A DNA stretch of 64,000 bases from Mixophyes australis (GCA_036250195.1 JAVHZZ010000003.1:35806335-35870334); one strand, 5' to 3'. Shown: positions 1 to 12,047, counted from the first letter of the stretch. Numbers and translations are program-made. Notes: generated from the letters alone by a model not told the origin.

Positions 1-391
1 TGGAATAATTCTGGAAAATTTTTTGATAAAATGCTGGAGTGACTCCTCTTATTTCAAACAGGACTTCTAGCCAAAATTGGCATTTGGAAGACACAGACAT
101 GGTTATTTTTGCCATTTGGCAGACAGGTTGTGAATATCTGACACTCTTTTTGAAATTTGTAACAATGGAAACATTTTTTCAATCCACCACTTGAACCCAT
201 TGTTACCGATAATAATTGAAGAAATATGTCTGTGACATTCTTCTGTGTCTCACTCAACCAAGAATCCAACTGTCAATCAGTAATAACAAGCTTTGAGCTC
301 CTACTCGGTACCAACCGCTATCTTGTCTGCTACTTTTCTGCCATCAACCTGTACCTGTATGTGTTAAAAAAGAAAATTTACTACCAACAGG

Positions 392-405
392 GGCTCTGTG
401 GCGCA
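392..405 (+). pseudogene. tRNA-Arg stub, all but 14 nt deleted
   Basis: Only the first 14 bases of the tRNA remain, joined directly to TTCACATATG, which normally lies about 25 bases past the tRNA. About 97 bp are missing, including the anticodon, T arm and T4 terminator. A CA at both breakpoints suggests a microhomology deletion. A 17-bp tandem duplication near 490-525 partly restores the length. Confidence 0.9.
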
Positions 406-1299
406 TTCACATATGTCTGGATGTAACTTACAGATTGTAGGTTTGAATCCTAACAAAAATGTAGAAATGAGCTTTCCTACCGAAAATCCTCAAATTGGGA
501 CAAAATACTGAATTGGGACAAAATACTGAAATAATTCCTGATACTTGAAATAGAATTTGTATGCTTAATAGCCAGTTGGAAGACTCAGTCATGTCTTTTA
601 GTGCCATTTTGCAGAGTTGTAAAAATTTCACAATCCATAACAACATTTCTTACCATGGAATCAATTATTACATTCCACTATTTGAATTCAATGTTATAGA
701 TGATAAAAGTGGAATAATACTGGAAAAAGTCCTGATAAAATACCGGAGTAACTCCTCATATTTTAAACAGGACTTCTAGCCAAACTTGGCATTTGGAATA
801 CTCAGACATGTCTATTTTTGCCACTTTGACAATCCATAGCAACATTTATTTCCATGGAATCAATTATTTCACTCCACCATGTGATTTCATTGTTACAGAT
901 GATAAAAGTGGAATAATACTGGAAAAATTTTTGATAAAATGCTGGAGTGACTCCTCTTATTTCAAACAGGACTTCTAGCCAAAATTGGCATTTGGAAGAC
1001 ACAGACATGGTTATTTTTGCCATTTGGCAGACAGGTTGTGAATATCTGACACTCTTTTTGAAATTTGTAACAATGGAAACATTTTTTCAATCCACCACTT
1101 GAACCCATTGTTACCGATAATAATTGAAGAAATATGTCTGTGACATTCTTCTGTGTCTCACTCAATCAAGAATCCAACTGTCAATCAGTAATAACAAGCT
1201 TTGAGCTCCTACTCGGTACCAACCGCTATCTTGTCTGCTACTTTTCTGCCATCAACCTGTACCTGTATGTGTTAAAAAAGAAAATTTACTATCAACAGA

Positions 1300-1385
1300 G
1301 GCTCTGTGGCGCAATGGATAGCGCATTGGACTTCTAGTATGTTGTAGTTATTCAAAGGTTGTGGGTTCGAGTCCCACCAGAGTCA
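1300..1385 (+). tRNA. trnar-ucu: tRNA-Arg(UCU), consensus copy with 13-nt intron
   Basis: The sequence folds as a complete cloverleaf: 7-bp acceptor stem GGCTCTG/CAGAGTC with one G-T pair, D stem GCGC/GCGC, anticodon stem TTGGA/TTCAA, anticodon TCT at 1333-1335, T stem GTGGG/CCCAC with loop TTCGAGT, and discriminator A1385. Exon 1 is 1300-1336, the intron 1337-1349 (GTATGTTGTAGTT), exon 2 1350-1385. The intron sits after position 37 as in animal tRNA genes, and the G three bases before its end can pair with C32, as the tRNA endonuclease requires. The A box is TGGCGCAATGG at 1307-1317 and the B box GGTTCGAGTCC at 1364-1374; a T4 terminator lies at 1403-1406. CCA is not encoded. The product would read AGA codons. 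Expression is not shown by sequence alone. Confidence 0.95.
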
Positions 1386-1402
1386 TTGCATCACTTGCAA
1401 AC

Positions 1403-1406
1403 TTTT
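1403..1406 (+). terminator. Pol III T4 terminator (example)
   Basis: TTTT begins 18 bases past the tRNA discriminator in nearly every unit. It is absent after the copy at 35725 and in the two units that lost the tRNA body. Confidence 0.7.
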
Positions 1407-1444
1407 AACATTCACATATGCTTGGATGTAACTTACAGATTGTA

Positions 1445-1455
1445 GGTTTGAATCC
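1445..1455 (+). promoter_or_regulatory. Lone B-box-like motif (example)
   Basis: GGTTTGAATCC, one base from the B-box consensus GGTTCGAATCC, lies 60 bases past the tRNA in the canonical unit and is kept across the array, including the tRNA-less units. No A box or cloverleaf surrounds it. All five 792-bp units, and only those, carry GGTTTCAATCC instead. It could be an extra TFIIIC site or the remnant of a second tRNA-like sequence. Confidence 0.5.
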
Positions 1456-2286
1456 TAACTAAAATGTAGAAATGAGCTTTCCTACCTAAAATCCTCAAAT
1501 TGGGACAAAATACTGGAATAATTCATGATACTTGAAATAGAATTTGTAGGCTTAATAGCCAGTTGGAAGACTCAGTCATGTCTTTTAGTGCCATTTTGCA
1601 GAGTTGTATAACTTTCACAATCCATAACAACATTTCTTACCATGGAATCAATTATTACATTCCACTATTTGATTTCAATGTTACAGATGATAAAAGTGGA
1701 ATAATACTGGAAAAAGTCCTGATAAAATACCGGAGTAACTCCTCATATTTCAAACAGGACTTCTAGCCAAACTTGGCATTTGGAATACTCAGACATGTCT
1801 ATTTTTGCCACTTTGACAATCCATAGCAACATTTCTTTCCATGGAATCAATTATTTCACTCCACCATGTGATTTCATTGTTACAGATGATAAAAGTGGAA
1901 TAATTCTGGAAAATTTTTTGATAAAATGCTGGAGTGACTCCTCTTATTTCAAACAGGACTTCTAGCCAAAATTGGCATTTGGAAGACACAGACATGGTTA
2001 TTTTTGCCATTTGGCAGACAGGTTGTGAATATCTGACACTCTTTTTGAAATTTGTAACAATGGAAACATTTTTTCAATCCACCACTTGAACCCATTGTTA
2101 CCGATAATAATTGAAGAAATATGTCTGTGACATTCTTCTGTGTCTCACTCAACCAAGAATCCAACTGTCAATCAGTAATAACAAGCTTTGAGCTCCTACT
2201 CGGTACCAACCGCTATCTTGTCTGCTACTTTTCTGCCATCAACCTGTACCTGTATGTGTTAAAAAAGAAAATTTACTACCAACAGG

Positions 2287-2300
2287 GGCTCTGTGGCGCA
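2287..2300 (+). pseudogene. tRNA-Arg stub, same deletion as at 392
   Basis: Identical junction and identical 17-bp duplication downstream, so it is a copy of the unit at 392 rather than an independent loss. Confidence 0.9.
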
Positions 2301-3193
2301 TTCACATATGTCTGGATGTAACTTACAGATTGTAGGTTTGAATCCTAACAAAAATGTAGAAATGAGCTTTCCTACCGAAAATCCTCAAATTGGGACAAAA
2401 TACTGAATTGGGACAAAATACTGAAATAATTCCTGATACTTGAAATAGAATTTGTATGCTTAATAGCCAGTTGGAAGACTCAGTCATGTCTTTTAGTGCC
2501 ATTTTGCAGAGTTGTAAAAATTTCACAATCCATAACAACATTTCTTACCATGGAATCAATTATTACATTCCACTATTTGAATTCAATGTTATAGATGATA
2601 AAAGTGGAATAATACTGGAAAAAGTCCTGATAAAATACCGGAGTAACTCCTCATATTTTAAACAGGACTTCTAGCCAAACTTGGCATTTGGAATACTCAG
2701 ACATGTCTATTTTTGCCACTTTGACAATCCATAGCAACATTTCTTTCCATGGAATCAATTATTTCACTCCACCATGTGATTTCATTGTTACAGATGATAA
2801 AAGTGGAATAATTCTGGAAAAATTTTTGATAAAATGCTGGAGTGACTCCTCTTATTTCAAACAGGACTTCTAGCCAAAATTGGCATTTGGAAGACACAGA
2901 CATGGTATTTTTGCCATTTGGCAGACAGGTTATGAATATCTGACACTCTTTTTGAAATTTGTAACAATGGAAACATTTTTTCAATCCACCACTTGAACCC
3001 ATTGTTACCGATAATAATTGAAGAAATATGTCTGTGACATTCTTCTGTGTCTCACTCAACCAAGAATCCAACTGTCAATCAGTAATAACAAGCTTTGAGC
3101 TCCTACTCGGTACCAACCGCTATCTTGTCTGCTACTTTTCTGCCATCAACCTGTACCTGTATGTGTTAAAAAAGAAAATTTACTACCAACAGG

Positions 3194-3279
3194 GGCTCTG
3201 TGGCGCAATGGATAGCGCATTGGACTTCTAGTATGTTGTAGTTATTCAAAGGTTGTGGGTTCGAGTCCCACCAGAGTCA
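3194..3279 (+). tRNA. trnar-ucu: tRNA-Arg(UCU), consensus copy
   Basis: Identical over all 86 bases to the copy at 1300. It is preceded by CAGG rather than CAGA, a flank variant that alternates between units. Confidence 0.94.
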
Positions 3280-3461
3280 TTGCATCACTTGCAAACTTTT
3301 AACATTCACATATGCTTGGATGTAACTTACAGATTGTAGGTTTGAATCCTAACTAAAATGTAGAAATGAGCTTTCCTACCTAAAATCCTCAAATTGGGAC
3401 AAAATACTGGAATAATTCCTGATACTTGAAATAGAATTTGTAGGCTTAATAGCCAGTTGGA

Positions 3462-3660
3462 AGACTCAGTCATGTCTTTTAGTGCCATTTTGCAGAGTTG
3501 TAAAACTTTCACAATCCATAACAACATTTCTTACCATGGAATCAATTATTACATTCCACTATTTGATTTCAATGTTACAGATGATAAAAGTGGAATAATA
3601 CTGGAAAAATTCCTGATAAAATACCGGAGTAACTCCTCATATTTGAAACAGGACTTCTAG
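3462..3660 (+). repeat. Subrepeat A of the canonical unit
   Basis: About 199 bp. It aligns over most of its length with subrepeat B at 3661-3859; both contain CCATGGAATCAATTATT and a block encoding a DDKSGIILEK-like string. Most A/B differences would change the encoded residue, which argues against coding function. Copy number of this module varies between units: one in the 792-bp units, two in the canonical unit, four in the 1383-bp unit. Confidence 0.85.
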
Positions 3661-3859
3661 CCAAACTTGGCATTTGGAATACTCAGACATGTCTATTTTT
3701 GCCACTTTGACAATCCATAGCAACATTTATTTCCATGGAATCAATTATTTCACTCCACCATGTGATTTCATTGTTACAGATGATAAAAGTGGAATAATAC
3801 TGGAAAAATTTTTGATAAAATGCTGGAGTGACTCCTCTTATTTCAAACAGGACTTCTAG
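3661..3859 (+). repeat. Subrepeat B of the canonical unit
   Basis: Direct neighbour and paralogue of subrepeat A with the same 199-bp length. It starts at the interrupted inverted motif GCCAA-N2-TTGGC and ends at GGACTTCTAG. In the 792-bp units a single chimera that starts as A and ends as B replaces both, as expected from unequal exchange within a unit. Confidence 0.85.
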
Positions 3860-4180
3860 CCAAAATTGGCATTTGGAAGACACAGACATGGTTATTTTTG
3901 CCATTTGGCAGACAGGTTGTGAATATCTGACACTCTTTTTGAAATTTGTAACAATGGAAACATTTTTTCAATCCACCACTTGAACCCATTGTTACCGATA
4001 ATAATTGAAGAAATATGTCTGTGACATTCTTCTGTGTCTCACTCAATCAAGAATCCAACTGTCAATCAGTAATAACAAGCTTTGAGCTCCTACTCGGTAC
4101 CAACCGCTATCTTGTCTGCTACTTTTCTGCCATCAACCTGTACCTGTATGTGTTAAAAAAGAAAATTTACTATCAACAGA

Positions 4181-4266
4181 GGCTCTGTGGCGCAATGGAT
4201 AGCGCATTGGACTTCTAGTATGTTGTAGTTATTCAAAGGTTGTGGGTTCGAGTCCCACCAGAGTCA
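4181..4266 (+). tRNA. trnar-ucu: tRNA-Arg(UCU), consensus copy
   Basis: Identical to consensus. First of a two-unit block duplicated at 6155. Confidence 0.94.
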
Positions 4267-5167
4267 TTGCATCACTTGCAAACTTTTAACATTCACATAT
4301 GCTTGGATGTAACTTACAGATTGTAGGTTTGAATCCTAACAAAAATGTAGAAATGAGCTTTCCTACCGAAAATCCTCAAATTGGGACAAAATACTGAAAT
4401 AATTCCTGATACTTGAAATAGAATTTCTATGCTTAATAGCCAGTTAGAAGACTCAGTCATGTCTTTTAGTGCCATTTTGCAGAGTTGTAAAACTTTCACA
4501 ATCCATAACAACATTTCTTACCATGGAATCAATTATTACATTCCACTATTTGATTTCAATGTTACAGATGATAAAAGTGGAATAATACTGGAAAAAGTCC
4601 TGATAAAATACCGGAGTAACTCCTCATATTTCAAACAGGACTTCTAGCCAAACTTGGCATTTGGAATACTCAGACATGTCTATTTTTGCCACTTTGACAA
4701 TCCATAGCAACATTTCTTTCCATGGAATCAATTATTTCACTCCACCATGTGATTTCATTGTTACAGATGATAAAAGTGGAATAATTCTGGAAAAATTTTT
4801 GATAAAATGCTGGAGTGACTCCTCTTATTTCAAACAGGACTTCTAGCCAAAATTGGCATTTGGAAGACACAGACATGGTTATTTTTGCCATTTGGCAGAC
4901 AGGTTATGAATATCTGACACTCTTTTTGAAATTTGTAACAATGGAAACATTTTTTCAATCCACCACTTGAACCCATTGTTACCGATAATAATTGAAGAAA
5001 TATGTCTGTGACATTCTTCTGTGTCTCACTCAACCAAGAATCCAACTGTCAATCAGTAATAACAAGCTTTGAGCTCCTACTCGGTACCAACCGCTATCTT
5101 GTCTGCTACTTTTCTGCCATCAACCTGTACCTGTATGTGTTAAAAAAGAAAATTTACTACCAACAGG

Positions 5168-5253
5168 GGCTCTGTGGCGCAATGGATAGCGCATTGGACT
5201 TCTAGTATGTTGTAGTTATTCAAAGGTTGTGGGTTCGAGTCCCACCAGAGTCA
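5168..5253 (+). tRNA. trnar-ucu: tRNA-Arg(UCU), consensus copy
   Basis: Identical to consensus, with T4 terminator in place. Confidence 0.94.
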
Positions 5254-6154
5254 TTGCATCACTTGCAAACTTTTAACATTCACATATGCTTGGATGTAAC
5301 TTACAGATTGTAGGTTTGAATCCTAACTAAAATGTAGAAATGAGCTTTCCTACCTAAAATCCTCAAATTGGGACAAAATACTGGAATAATTCCTGATACT
5401 TGAAATAGAATTTGTAGGCTTAATAGCCAGTTGGAAGACTCAGTCATGTCTTTTAGTGCCATTTTGCAGAGTTGTAAAACTTTCACAATCCATAACAACA
5501 TTTCTTACCATGGAATCAATTATTACATTCCACTATTTGATTTCAATGTTACAGATGATAAAAGTGGAATAATACTGGAAAAATTCCTGATAAAATACCG
5601 GAGTAACTCCTCATATTTGAAACAGGACTTCTAGCCAAACTTGGCATTTGGAATACTCAGACATGTCTATTTTTGCCACTTTGACAATCCATAGCAACAT
5701 TTATTTCCATGGAATCAATTATTTCACTCCACCATGTGATTTCATTGTTACAGATGATAAAAGTGGAATAATACTGGAAAAATTTTTGATAAAATGCTGG
5801 AGTGACTCCTCTTATTTCAAACAGGACTTCTAGCCAAAATTGGCATTTGGAAGACACAGACATGGTTATTTTTGCCATTTGGCAGACAGGTTGTGAATAT
5901 CTGACACTCTTTTTGAAATTTGTAACAATGGAAACATTTTTTCAATCCACCACTTGAACCCATTGTTACCGATAATAATTGAAGAAATATGTCTGTGACA
6001 TTCTTCTGTGTCTCACTCAATCAAGAATCCAACTGTCAATCAGTAATAACAAGCTTTGAGCTCCTACTCGGTACCAACCGCTATCTTGTCTGCTACTTTT
6101 CTGCCATCAACCTGTACCTGTATGTGTTAAAAAAGAAAATTTACTATCAACAGA

Positions 6155-6240
6155 GGCTCTGTGGCGCAATGGATAGCGCATTGGACTTCTAGTATGTTGT
6201 AGTTATTCAAAGGTTGTGGGTTCGAGTCCCACCAGAGTCA
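6155..6240 (+). tRNA. trnar-ucu: tRNA-Arg(UCU), consensus copy
   Basis: Identical to consensus; sister of the copy at 4181, 1974 bp upstream. Confidence 0.94.
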
Positions 6241-7141
6241 TTGCATCACTTGCAAACTTTTAACATTCACATATGCTTGGATGTAACTTACAGATTGTAG
6301 GTTTGAATCCTAACAAAAATGTAGAAATGAGCTTTCCTACCGAAAATCCTCAAATTGGGACAAAATACTGAAATAATTCCTGATACTTGAAATAGAATTT
6401 CTATGCTTAATAGCCAGTTAGAAGACTCAGTCATGTCTTTTAGTGCCATTTTGCAGAGTTGTAAAACTTTCACAATCCATAACAACATTTCTTACCATGG
6501 AATCAATTATTACATTCCACTATTTGATTTCAATGTTACAGATGATAAAAGTGGAATAATACTGGAAAAAGTCCTGATAAAATACCGGAGTAACTCCTCA
6601 TATTTCAAACAGGACTTCTAGCCAAACTTGGCATTTGGAATACTCAGACATGTCTATTTTTGCCACTTTGACAATCCATAGCAACATTTCTTTCCATGGA
6701 ATCAATTATTTCACTCCACCATGTGATTTCATTGTTACAGATGATAAAAGTGGAATAATTCTGGAAAAATTTTTGATAAAATGCTGGAGTGACTCCTCTT
6801 ATTTCAAACAGGACTTCTAGCCAAAATTGGCATTTGGAAGACACAGACATGGTTATTTTTGCCATTTGGCAGACAGGTTGTGAATATCTGACACTCTTTT
6901 TGAAATTTGTAACAATGGAAACATTTTTTCAATCCACCACTTGAACCCATTGTTACCGATAATAATTGAAGAAATATGTCTGTGACATTCTTCTGTGTCT
7001 CACTCAACCAAGAATCCAACTGTCAATCAGTAATAACAAGCTTTGAGCTCCTACTCGGTACCAACCGCTATCTTGTCTGCTACTTTTCTGCCATCAACCT
7101 GTACCTGTATGTGTTAAAAAAGAAAATTTACTACCAACAGG

Positions 7142-7227
7142 GGCTCTGTGGCGCAATGGATAGCGCATTGGACTTCTAGTATGTTGTAGTTATTCAAAGG
7201 TTGTGGGTCCAAGTCCCACCAGAGTCA
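7142..7227 (+). tRNA. tRNA-Arg(UCU) with damaged B box
   Basis: All stems and the anticodon are intact, but the T loop reads TCCAAGT instead of TTCGAGT. The near-invariant T55 is lost and two B-box positions change, so transcription and folding are doubtful. Confidence 0.7.
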
Positions 7228-8128
7228 TTGCATCACTTGCAAACTTTTAACATTCACATATGCTTGGATGTAACTTACAGATTGTAGGTTTGAATCCTAA
7301 CTAAAATGTAGAAATGAGCTTTCCTACCGAAAATCCTCAAATTGGGACAAAATACTGAAATAATTCCTGATACTTGAAATAGAATTTGTAGGCTTAATAG
7401 CCAGTTGGAAGACTCAGTCATGTCTTTTAGTGCCATTTTGCAGAGTTGTAAAACTTTCACAATCCATAACAACATTTCTTACCATGGAATCAATTATTAC
7501 ATTCCACTATTTGATTTCAATGTTACAGATGATAAAAGTGGAATAATACTGGAAAAAGTCCTGATAAAATACCGGAGTAACTCCTCATATTTCAAACAGG
7601 ACTTCTAGCCAAACTTGGCATTTGGAATACTCAGACATGTCTATTTTTGCCACTTTGACAATCCATAGCAACATTTCTTACCATGGAATCAATTATTTCA
7701 CTCCACCATGTGATTTCATTGTTACAGATGATAAAAGTGGAATAATACTGGAAAAAATTTTGATAAAATGCTGGAGTGACTCCTCTTATTTCAAACAGGA
7801 CTTCTAGCCAAAATTGGCATTTGGAAGACACAGACATGGTTATTTTTGCCATTTGGCAGACAGGTTGTGAATATCTGACACTCTTTTTGAAATTTGTAAC
7901 AATGGAAACATTTTTTCAATCCACCACTTGAACCCATTGTTACCGATAATAATTGAAGAAATATGTCTGTGACATTCTTCTGTGTCTCACTCAACCAAGA
8001 ATCCAACTGTCAATCAGTAATAACAAGCTTTGAGCTCCTACTCGGTACCAACCGCTATCTTGTCTGCTACTTTTCTGCCATCAACCTGTACCTGTATGTG
8101 TTAAAAAAGAAAATTTACTACCAACAGA

Positions 8129-8214
8129 GGCTCTGTGGCGCAATGGATAGCGCATTGGACTTCTAGTATGTTGTAGTTATTCAAAGGTTGTGGGTTCGAG
8201 TCCCACCAGAGTCA
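8129..8214 (+). tRNA. trnar-ucu: tRNA-Arg(UCU), consensus copy
   Basis: Identical to consensus. Confidence 0.94.
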
Positions 8215-9115
8215 TTGCATCACTTGCAAACTTTTAACATTCACATATGCTTGGATGTAAATTACAGATTGTAGGTTTGAATCCTAACAAAAATGTAGAA
8301 ATGAGCTTTCCTACCGAAAATCCTCAAATTGGGACAAAATACTGAAATAATTCCTTATACTTGAAATAGAATTTGTAGGCTTAATAGCCAGTTGGAAGAC
8401 TCAGTCATGTCTTTTAGTGCCATTTTGCAGAGTTGTAAAACTTTCACAATCCATAACAACATTTCTTACCATGGAATCAATTATTACATTCCACTATTTG
8501 ATTTCAATGTTACAGATGATAAAAGGGGAATAATACTGGAAAAAGTCCTGATAAAATACCAGAGTAACTCCTCATATTTCAAAGAGGACTTCTAGCCAAA
8601 CTTGGCATTTGGAATACTCAGACATGTCTATTTTTGCCACTTTGACAATCCATAGCAACATTTCTTTCCATGGAATCAATTATTTCACTCCACCATGTGA
8701 TTTCATTGTTACAGATGATAAAAGTGGAATAATACTGGAAAAAATTTTGATAAAATGCTGGAGTGACTCCTCTTATTTCAAACAGGACTTCTAGCCAAAA
8801 TTGGCATTTGGAAGACACAGACATGGTTATTTTTGCCATTTGGCAGACAGGTTGTGAATATCTGACACTCTTTTTGAAATTTGTAACAATGGAAACATTT
8901 TTTCAATCCACCACTTGAACCCATTGTTACCGATAATAATTGAAGAAATATGTCTGTGACATTCTTCTGTGTCTCACTCAACCAAGAATCCAACTGTCAA
9001 TCAGTAATAACAAGCTTTGAGCTCCTACTCGGTACCAACCGCTATCTTGTCTGCTACTTTTCTGCCATCAACCTGTACCTGTATGTGTTAAAAAAGAAAA
9101 TTTACTACCAACAGG

Positions 9116-9201
9116 GGCTCTGTGGCGCAATGGATAGCGCATTGGACTTATAGTATGTTGTAGTTATTCAAAGGTTGTGGGTTCAAGTCCCACCAGAGTC
9201 A
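9116..9201 (+). tRNA. tRNA-Arg body with UAU (Ile) anticodon
   Basis: The anticodon loop reads CTTATAG, so the anticodon is TAT instead of TCT and would pair with AUA isoleucine codons. The body is otherwise the Arg gene, with a G-to-A change at position 57 of the T loop that is tolerated in many tRNAs. Intron, A box and terminator are intact. It may be a neutral relic; charging cannot be predicted from sequence. Confidence 0.75.
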
Positions 9202-10106
9202 TTGCATCACTTGCAAACTTTTAACATTCACATATGCTTGGATGTAACTTACAGATTGTAGGTTTGAATCCTAACAAAAATGTAGAAATGAGCTTTCCTA
9301 CCTAAAATACTCAAATTGGGTAGGACAAAATACTGGAATAATTCCTGATACTTGAAATAGAATTTGTAGGCTTAATAGCCAGTTGGAAGACTCAGTCATG
9401 TCTTTTAGTGCCATTTTGCAGAGTTGTAAAACTTTCACAATCCATAACAACATTTCTTACCATGGAATCAATTATTACATTCCACTATTTGATTTCAATG
9501 TTACAGATGATAAAAGTGGAATAATACTGGAAAAAGTCCTGATAAAATACCGGAGTGACTCCTCGTATTTCAAACAGGACTTCTAGCCAAACTTGGCATT
9601 TGGAATACTCAGACATGTCTATTTTTGCCACTTTGACAATCCATAGCAACATTTCTTTCCATGGAATCAATTATTTCACTCCACCATGTGATTTCATTGT
9701 TACAGATGATAAAAGTGGAATAATACTGGAAAATATTTTGATAAAATGCTGGAGTGACTCCTCTTATTTCAAACAGGACTTCTAGCCAAAATTGGCATTT
9801 GGAAGACACAGACATGGTTATTTTTGCCATTTGGCAGACAGGTTGTGAATATCTGACACTCTTTTTGAAATTTGTAACAATGGAAACATTTTTTCAATCC
9901 ACCACTTGAACCCATTGTTACCGATAATAATTGAAGAAATATGTCTGTGACATTCTTCTGTGTCTCACTCAACCAAGAATCCAACTGTCAATCAGTAATA
10001 ACAAGCTTTGAGCTCCTACTCGGTACCAACCGCTATCTTGTCTGCTACTTTTCTGCCATCAACCTGTACCTGTATGTGTTAAAAAAGAAAATTTACTACC
10101 AACAGA

Positions 10107-10192
10107 GGCTCTGTGGCGCAATGGATAGCGCATTGGACTTCTAGTATGTTGTAGTTATTCAAAGGTTGTGGGTTCGAGTCCCACCAGAGTCA
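10107..10192 (+). tRNA. trnar-ucu: tRNA-Arg(UCU), consensus copy
   Basis: Identical to consensus. Its unit is 954 bp because of a 33-bp deletion in subrepeat A. Confidence 0.94.
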
Positions 10193-11060
10193 TTGCATCA
10201 CTTGCAAACTTTTAACATTCACATATGTTTGGATGTAACTTACAGATTGTAGGTTTGAATCCTAACAAAAATGTAGAAATGAGCTTTCCTACCGAAAATC
10301 CTCAAATTGGGACAAAATACTGAAATAATTCCTGATACTTGAAATAGAATTTGTATGCTTAATAGCCAGTTAGAAGACTCAGTCATGTCTTTTAGTGCCA
10401 TTTTGCAGAGTTACCATGGAATCAATTATTACATTCCACTATTTGATTTCAATGTTACAGATGATAAAAGTGGAATAATACTGGAAAAAGTCCTGATAAA
10501 ATACCGGAGTAACTCCTCATATTTCAAACAGGACTTCTAGCCAAACTTGGCATTTGGAATACTCAGACATGTCTATTTTTGCCACTTTGACAATCCATAG
10601 CAACATTTCTTTCCATGGAATCAATTATTTCACTCCACCATGTGATTTCATTGTTACAGATGATAAAAGTGGAATAATTCTGGAAAAAATTTTGATAAAA
10701 TGCAGGAGTGACTCCTCTTATTTCAAACAGGACTTCTAGCCAAAATTGGCATTTGGAAGACACAGACATGGTTATTTTTGCCATTTGGCAGACAGGTTGT
10801 GAATATCTGACACTCTTTTTGAAATCTGTAACAATGGAAACATTTTTTCAATCCACCACTTGAACCCATTGTTACCGATAATAATTGAAGAAATATGTCT
10901 GTGACATTCTTCTGTGTCTCACTCAACCAAGAATCCAACTGTCAATCAGTAATAACAAGCTTTGAGCTCCTACTCTGTACCAACCGCTATTTTGTCTGCT
11001 ACTTTTCTGCCATCAACCTGTACCTGTATGTGTTAAAAAAGAAAATTTACTACCAACAGG

Positions 11061-11146
11061 GGCTCTGTGGCGCAATGGATAGCGCATTGGACTTCTAGTA
11101 TGTTGTAGTTATTCAAAGGTTGTGGGTTCGAGTCCCACCAGAGTCA
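11061..11146 (+). tRNA. trnar-ucu: tRNA-Arg(UCU), consensus copy
   Basis: Identical to consensus; opens the first pentameric block. Confidence 0.94.
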
Positions 11147-12047
11147 TTGCATCACTTGCAAACTTTTAACATTCACATATGTCTGGATGTAACTTACAGA
11201 TTGTAGGTTTGAATCCTAACTAAAATGTAGAAATGAGCTTTCCTACCGAAAATCCTCAAATTGGGACAAAATACTGAAATAATTCCTGATACTTGAAATA
11301 GAATTTATAGGCTTAATAGCCAGTTGGAAGACTCAGTCATGTCTTTTAGTGCCATTTTGCAGAGTTGTAAAACTTTCACAATCCATAACAACATTTCTTA
11401 CCATGGAATCAATTATTACATTCCACTATTTGATTTCAATGTTACAGATGATAAAAGTGGAATAATACTGGAAAAAGTCCTGATAAAATACCGGAGTAAC
11501 TCCTCATATTTCAAACAGGACTTCTAGCCAAACTTGGCATTTGGAATACTCAGACATGTCTATTTTTGCCACTTTGACAATCCATAGCAACATTTCTTTC
11601 CATGGAATCAATTATTTCACTCCACCATGTGATTTCATTGTTACAGATGATAAAAGTGGAATAATACTGTAAAATTTTTTGATAAAATGCTGGAGGGACT
11701 CCTCTTATTTCAAACAGGACTTCTAGCCAAAATTGGCATTTGGAAGACACAGACATGGTTATTTTTGCCATTTGGCAGACAGGTTGTGAATATCTGACAC
11801 TCTTTTTGAAATTTGTAACAATGGAAACATTTTTTCAATCCACCACTTGAACCCATTGTTACCGATAATAATTGAAGAAATATGTCTGTGACATTCTTCT
11901 GTGTCTCACTCAACCAAGAATCCAACTGTCAATCAGTAATAACAAGCTTTGAGCTCCTACTCGGTACCAACCGCTATCTTGTCTGCTACTTTTCTGCCGT
12001 CAACCTGTACCTGTATGTGTTAAAAAAGAAAACTCACTACTAACAGG

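Larger units (their letters stand above)
392..4180 (+). repeat. Dimeric higher-order repeat, tRNA-less plus tRNA-bearing unit
   Basis: Units starting at 392 and 2287 lack the tRNA (908 and 907 bp); those at 1300 and 3194 have it. The pairs recur at 1895 and 1894 bp. The tRNA-less units share the same deletion junction and the same short tandem duplication, so the pair was amplified as a block. Confidence 0.85.
3194..4180 (+). repeat. Representative canonical 987-bp unit
   Basis: Reference unit for the array. The tRNA is at 3194-3279, the T4 terminator just after it, and the lone B-box-like motif at 3339-3349. Subrepeat A ends with a TAG at 3660 and B with one at 3859, giving a 199-bp period. 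Both end in GGACTTCTAG followed by GCCAA, two bases and TTGGC. From about 3860 to 4010 a third copy (C) is recognisable but diverged. The remainder up to 4180 has no sequence I recognise and leads into the next tRNA through an A-rich stretch. Confidence 0.9.
3194..7141 (+). repeat. Dimeric higher-order repeat of 1974 bp, two copies
   Basis: Units at 3194 and 5168 share one set of variants and units at 4181 and 6155 another, for example the variant bases around 4425 and 6399. A two-unit block was therefore duplicated with a 1974-bp period. Confidence 0.8.

Noticed and set aside
1420..1460. A second tRNA gene downstream of tRNA-Arg
   Set aside because: Only a B-box-like 11-mer is present. The T stem would have a mismatch, and no A box, anticodon stem or acceptor stem can be formed.
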